From Pelagophyceae sp. CCMP2097 (taxonomy: Eukaryota; Sar; Pelagophyceae), in assembly GCA_026770575.1 (NCBI GenBank), contig MU657270.1, positions 120,139 to 166,768 on the forward strand: a stretch of 46,630 nt of DNA, in the 5' to 3' direction. Positions 46,260-46,630 of the stretch are shown here, piece by piece. The notes beneath the pieces were generated by a model. The model had not been told where the DNA came from and did no database searches. It was given only the letters and a program-made list of their open reading frames with translations. How positions within the stretch are numbered: the stretch's first letter is position 1; every line of letters begins with the position of its first letter. Position numbers and translations under genes: made by a program.

Positions 46260-46630
46260 CAGACTATGGGTGGGCAATTACAGTGTAATTCATTTTGGAG
46301 TCTGTAATTACTGTAATTACATCGTAATCGAATTGCACTTGTAATCACTGTGTAATCGGAAGCTCGTTATTTTAAAAGCACTTAATCGCGCCGCAATGGG
46401 CCTTGGCGCGAAGGGGAGCCCCGCCCAAGTCATCGCGGCATCCTTGCGGAAGATTCCATCCGGAAGATTCCATCCCCGAAGGAATCCTAACCCTCACAAA
46501 TCCGTGAACCCTAACCCCCAAATACATAACACAGTTCTGACTCTGACTGTGGACACTACGGGTTAATGGGCCCTTAGCTACGCGCTCATCCACGACAAGC
46601 GCTTCGACTCTCGGCTTCCATGCCGCCCCG
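46260..46630. other. Repeat-like window end: GTAATTAC cluster and a GGAAGATTCCATCC duplication
   Basis: 46280-46360 is dense in GTAATTAC/TGTAAT palindromic words shared with 15590-15935. 46450-46475 contains GGAAGATTCCATCC twice. 46485-46520 contains CTAACCCT-like words, too few to call telomeric. No coding sequence recognised. Confidence 0.5.

Overview
The window reads as nuclear DNA from a GC-rich eukaryotic microalga, most likely a stramenopile of the pelagophyte type (Aureococcus-like). That assignment is inference. The supporting signs are about twenty recognisable eukaryotic genes on both strands, many short GT-AG introns (the donor is very often GTGCG, the acceptor often CTAG, ATAG or CAG), a plastid-import Tic22-like protein with a leader, cilium proteins (CEP104, katanin-like KATNAL2), a plant-type polyamine/amino-acid permease and an FTR1 iron permease. 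Several exon joins could be solved by eye because the reading frame of a conserved family resumes exactly across the splice. Gene ends are usually firm; some first exons are not.

Layout. 1-600: repeat debris (hairpin-headed SINE-like end, TA-MITE fragment, microsatellite). 600-15,240: dense genes: Mpv17/PMP22 (+), eIF1 (+), MFS sugar transporter (-), GT49 glycosyltransferase (-), an uncertain small gene (-), Tic22-like (-), KATNAL2 (+), ATP12 (+), polyamine/amino-acid permease (-). 15,540-20,450: repeat island with a truncated non-LTR element, a sulfotransferase-gene fragment, a tandem pair of tRNA-like SINE units and a 1,035-bp terminal-inverted-repeat element. 20,459-41,650: second gene block: ice-binding protein (+), sulfotransferase (-), patatin (+), CEP104 (-), small helical-repeat protein (+), SET methyltransferase (-), TKL kinase (+), EF-hand protein (-), two small uncertain ORFs, a GT-A glycosyltransferase (+), FTR1 with a large extra domain (-), and a 4'-phosphopantetheinyl transferase (-). 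41,840-46,630: second repeat island, with long hairpins, a transposon-type ORF and a three-layer nest in which a second copy of the 1-kb element was hit by a SINE unit and by a TA-flanked MITE.

The genes are ordinary housekeeping, transport, signalling and organelle-biogenesis functions and do not form an operon-like pathway. They are packed tightly, with several divergent pairs sharing short promoters (CEP104/small helical protein, SET/kinase) and convergent pairs almost touching (kinase and EF-hand stops lie 33 bp apart). The most interesting material is the repeat biology (solvable nested insertions, a tRNA-like element with a 5' hairpin head) and two multidomain surface proteins: an ice-binding protein with a cysteine-rich N-terminal domain, and an iron permease carrying a large unrecognised domain.
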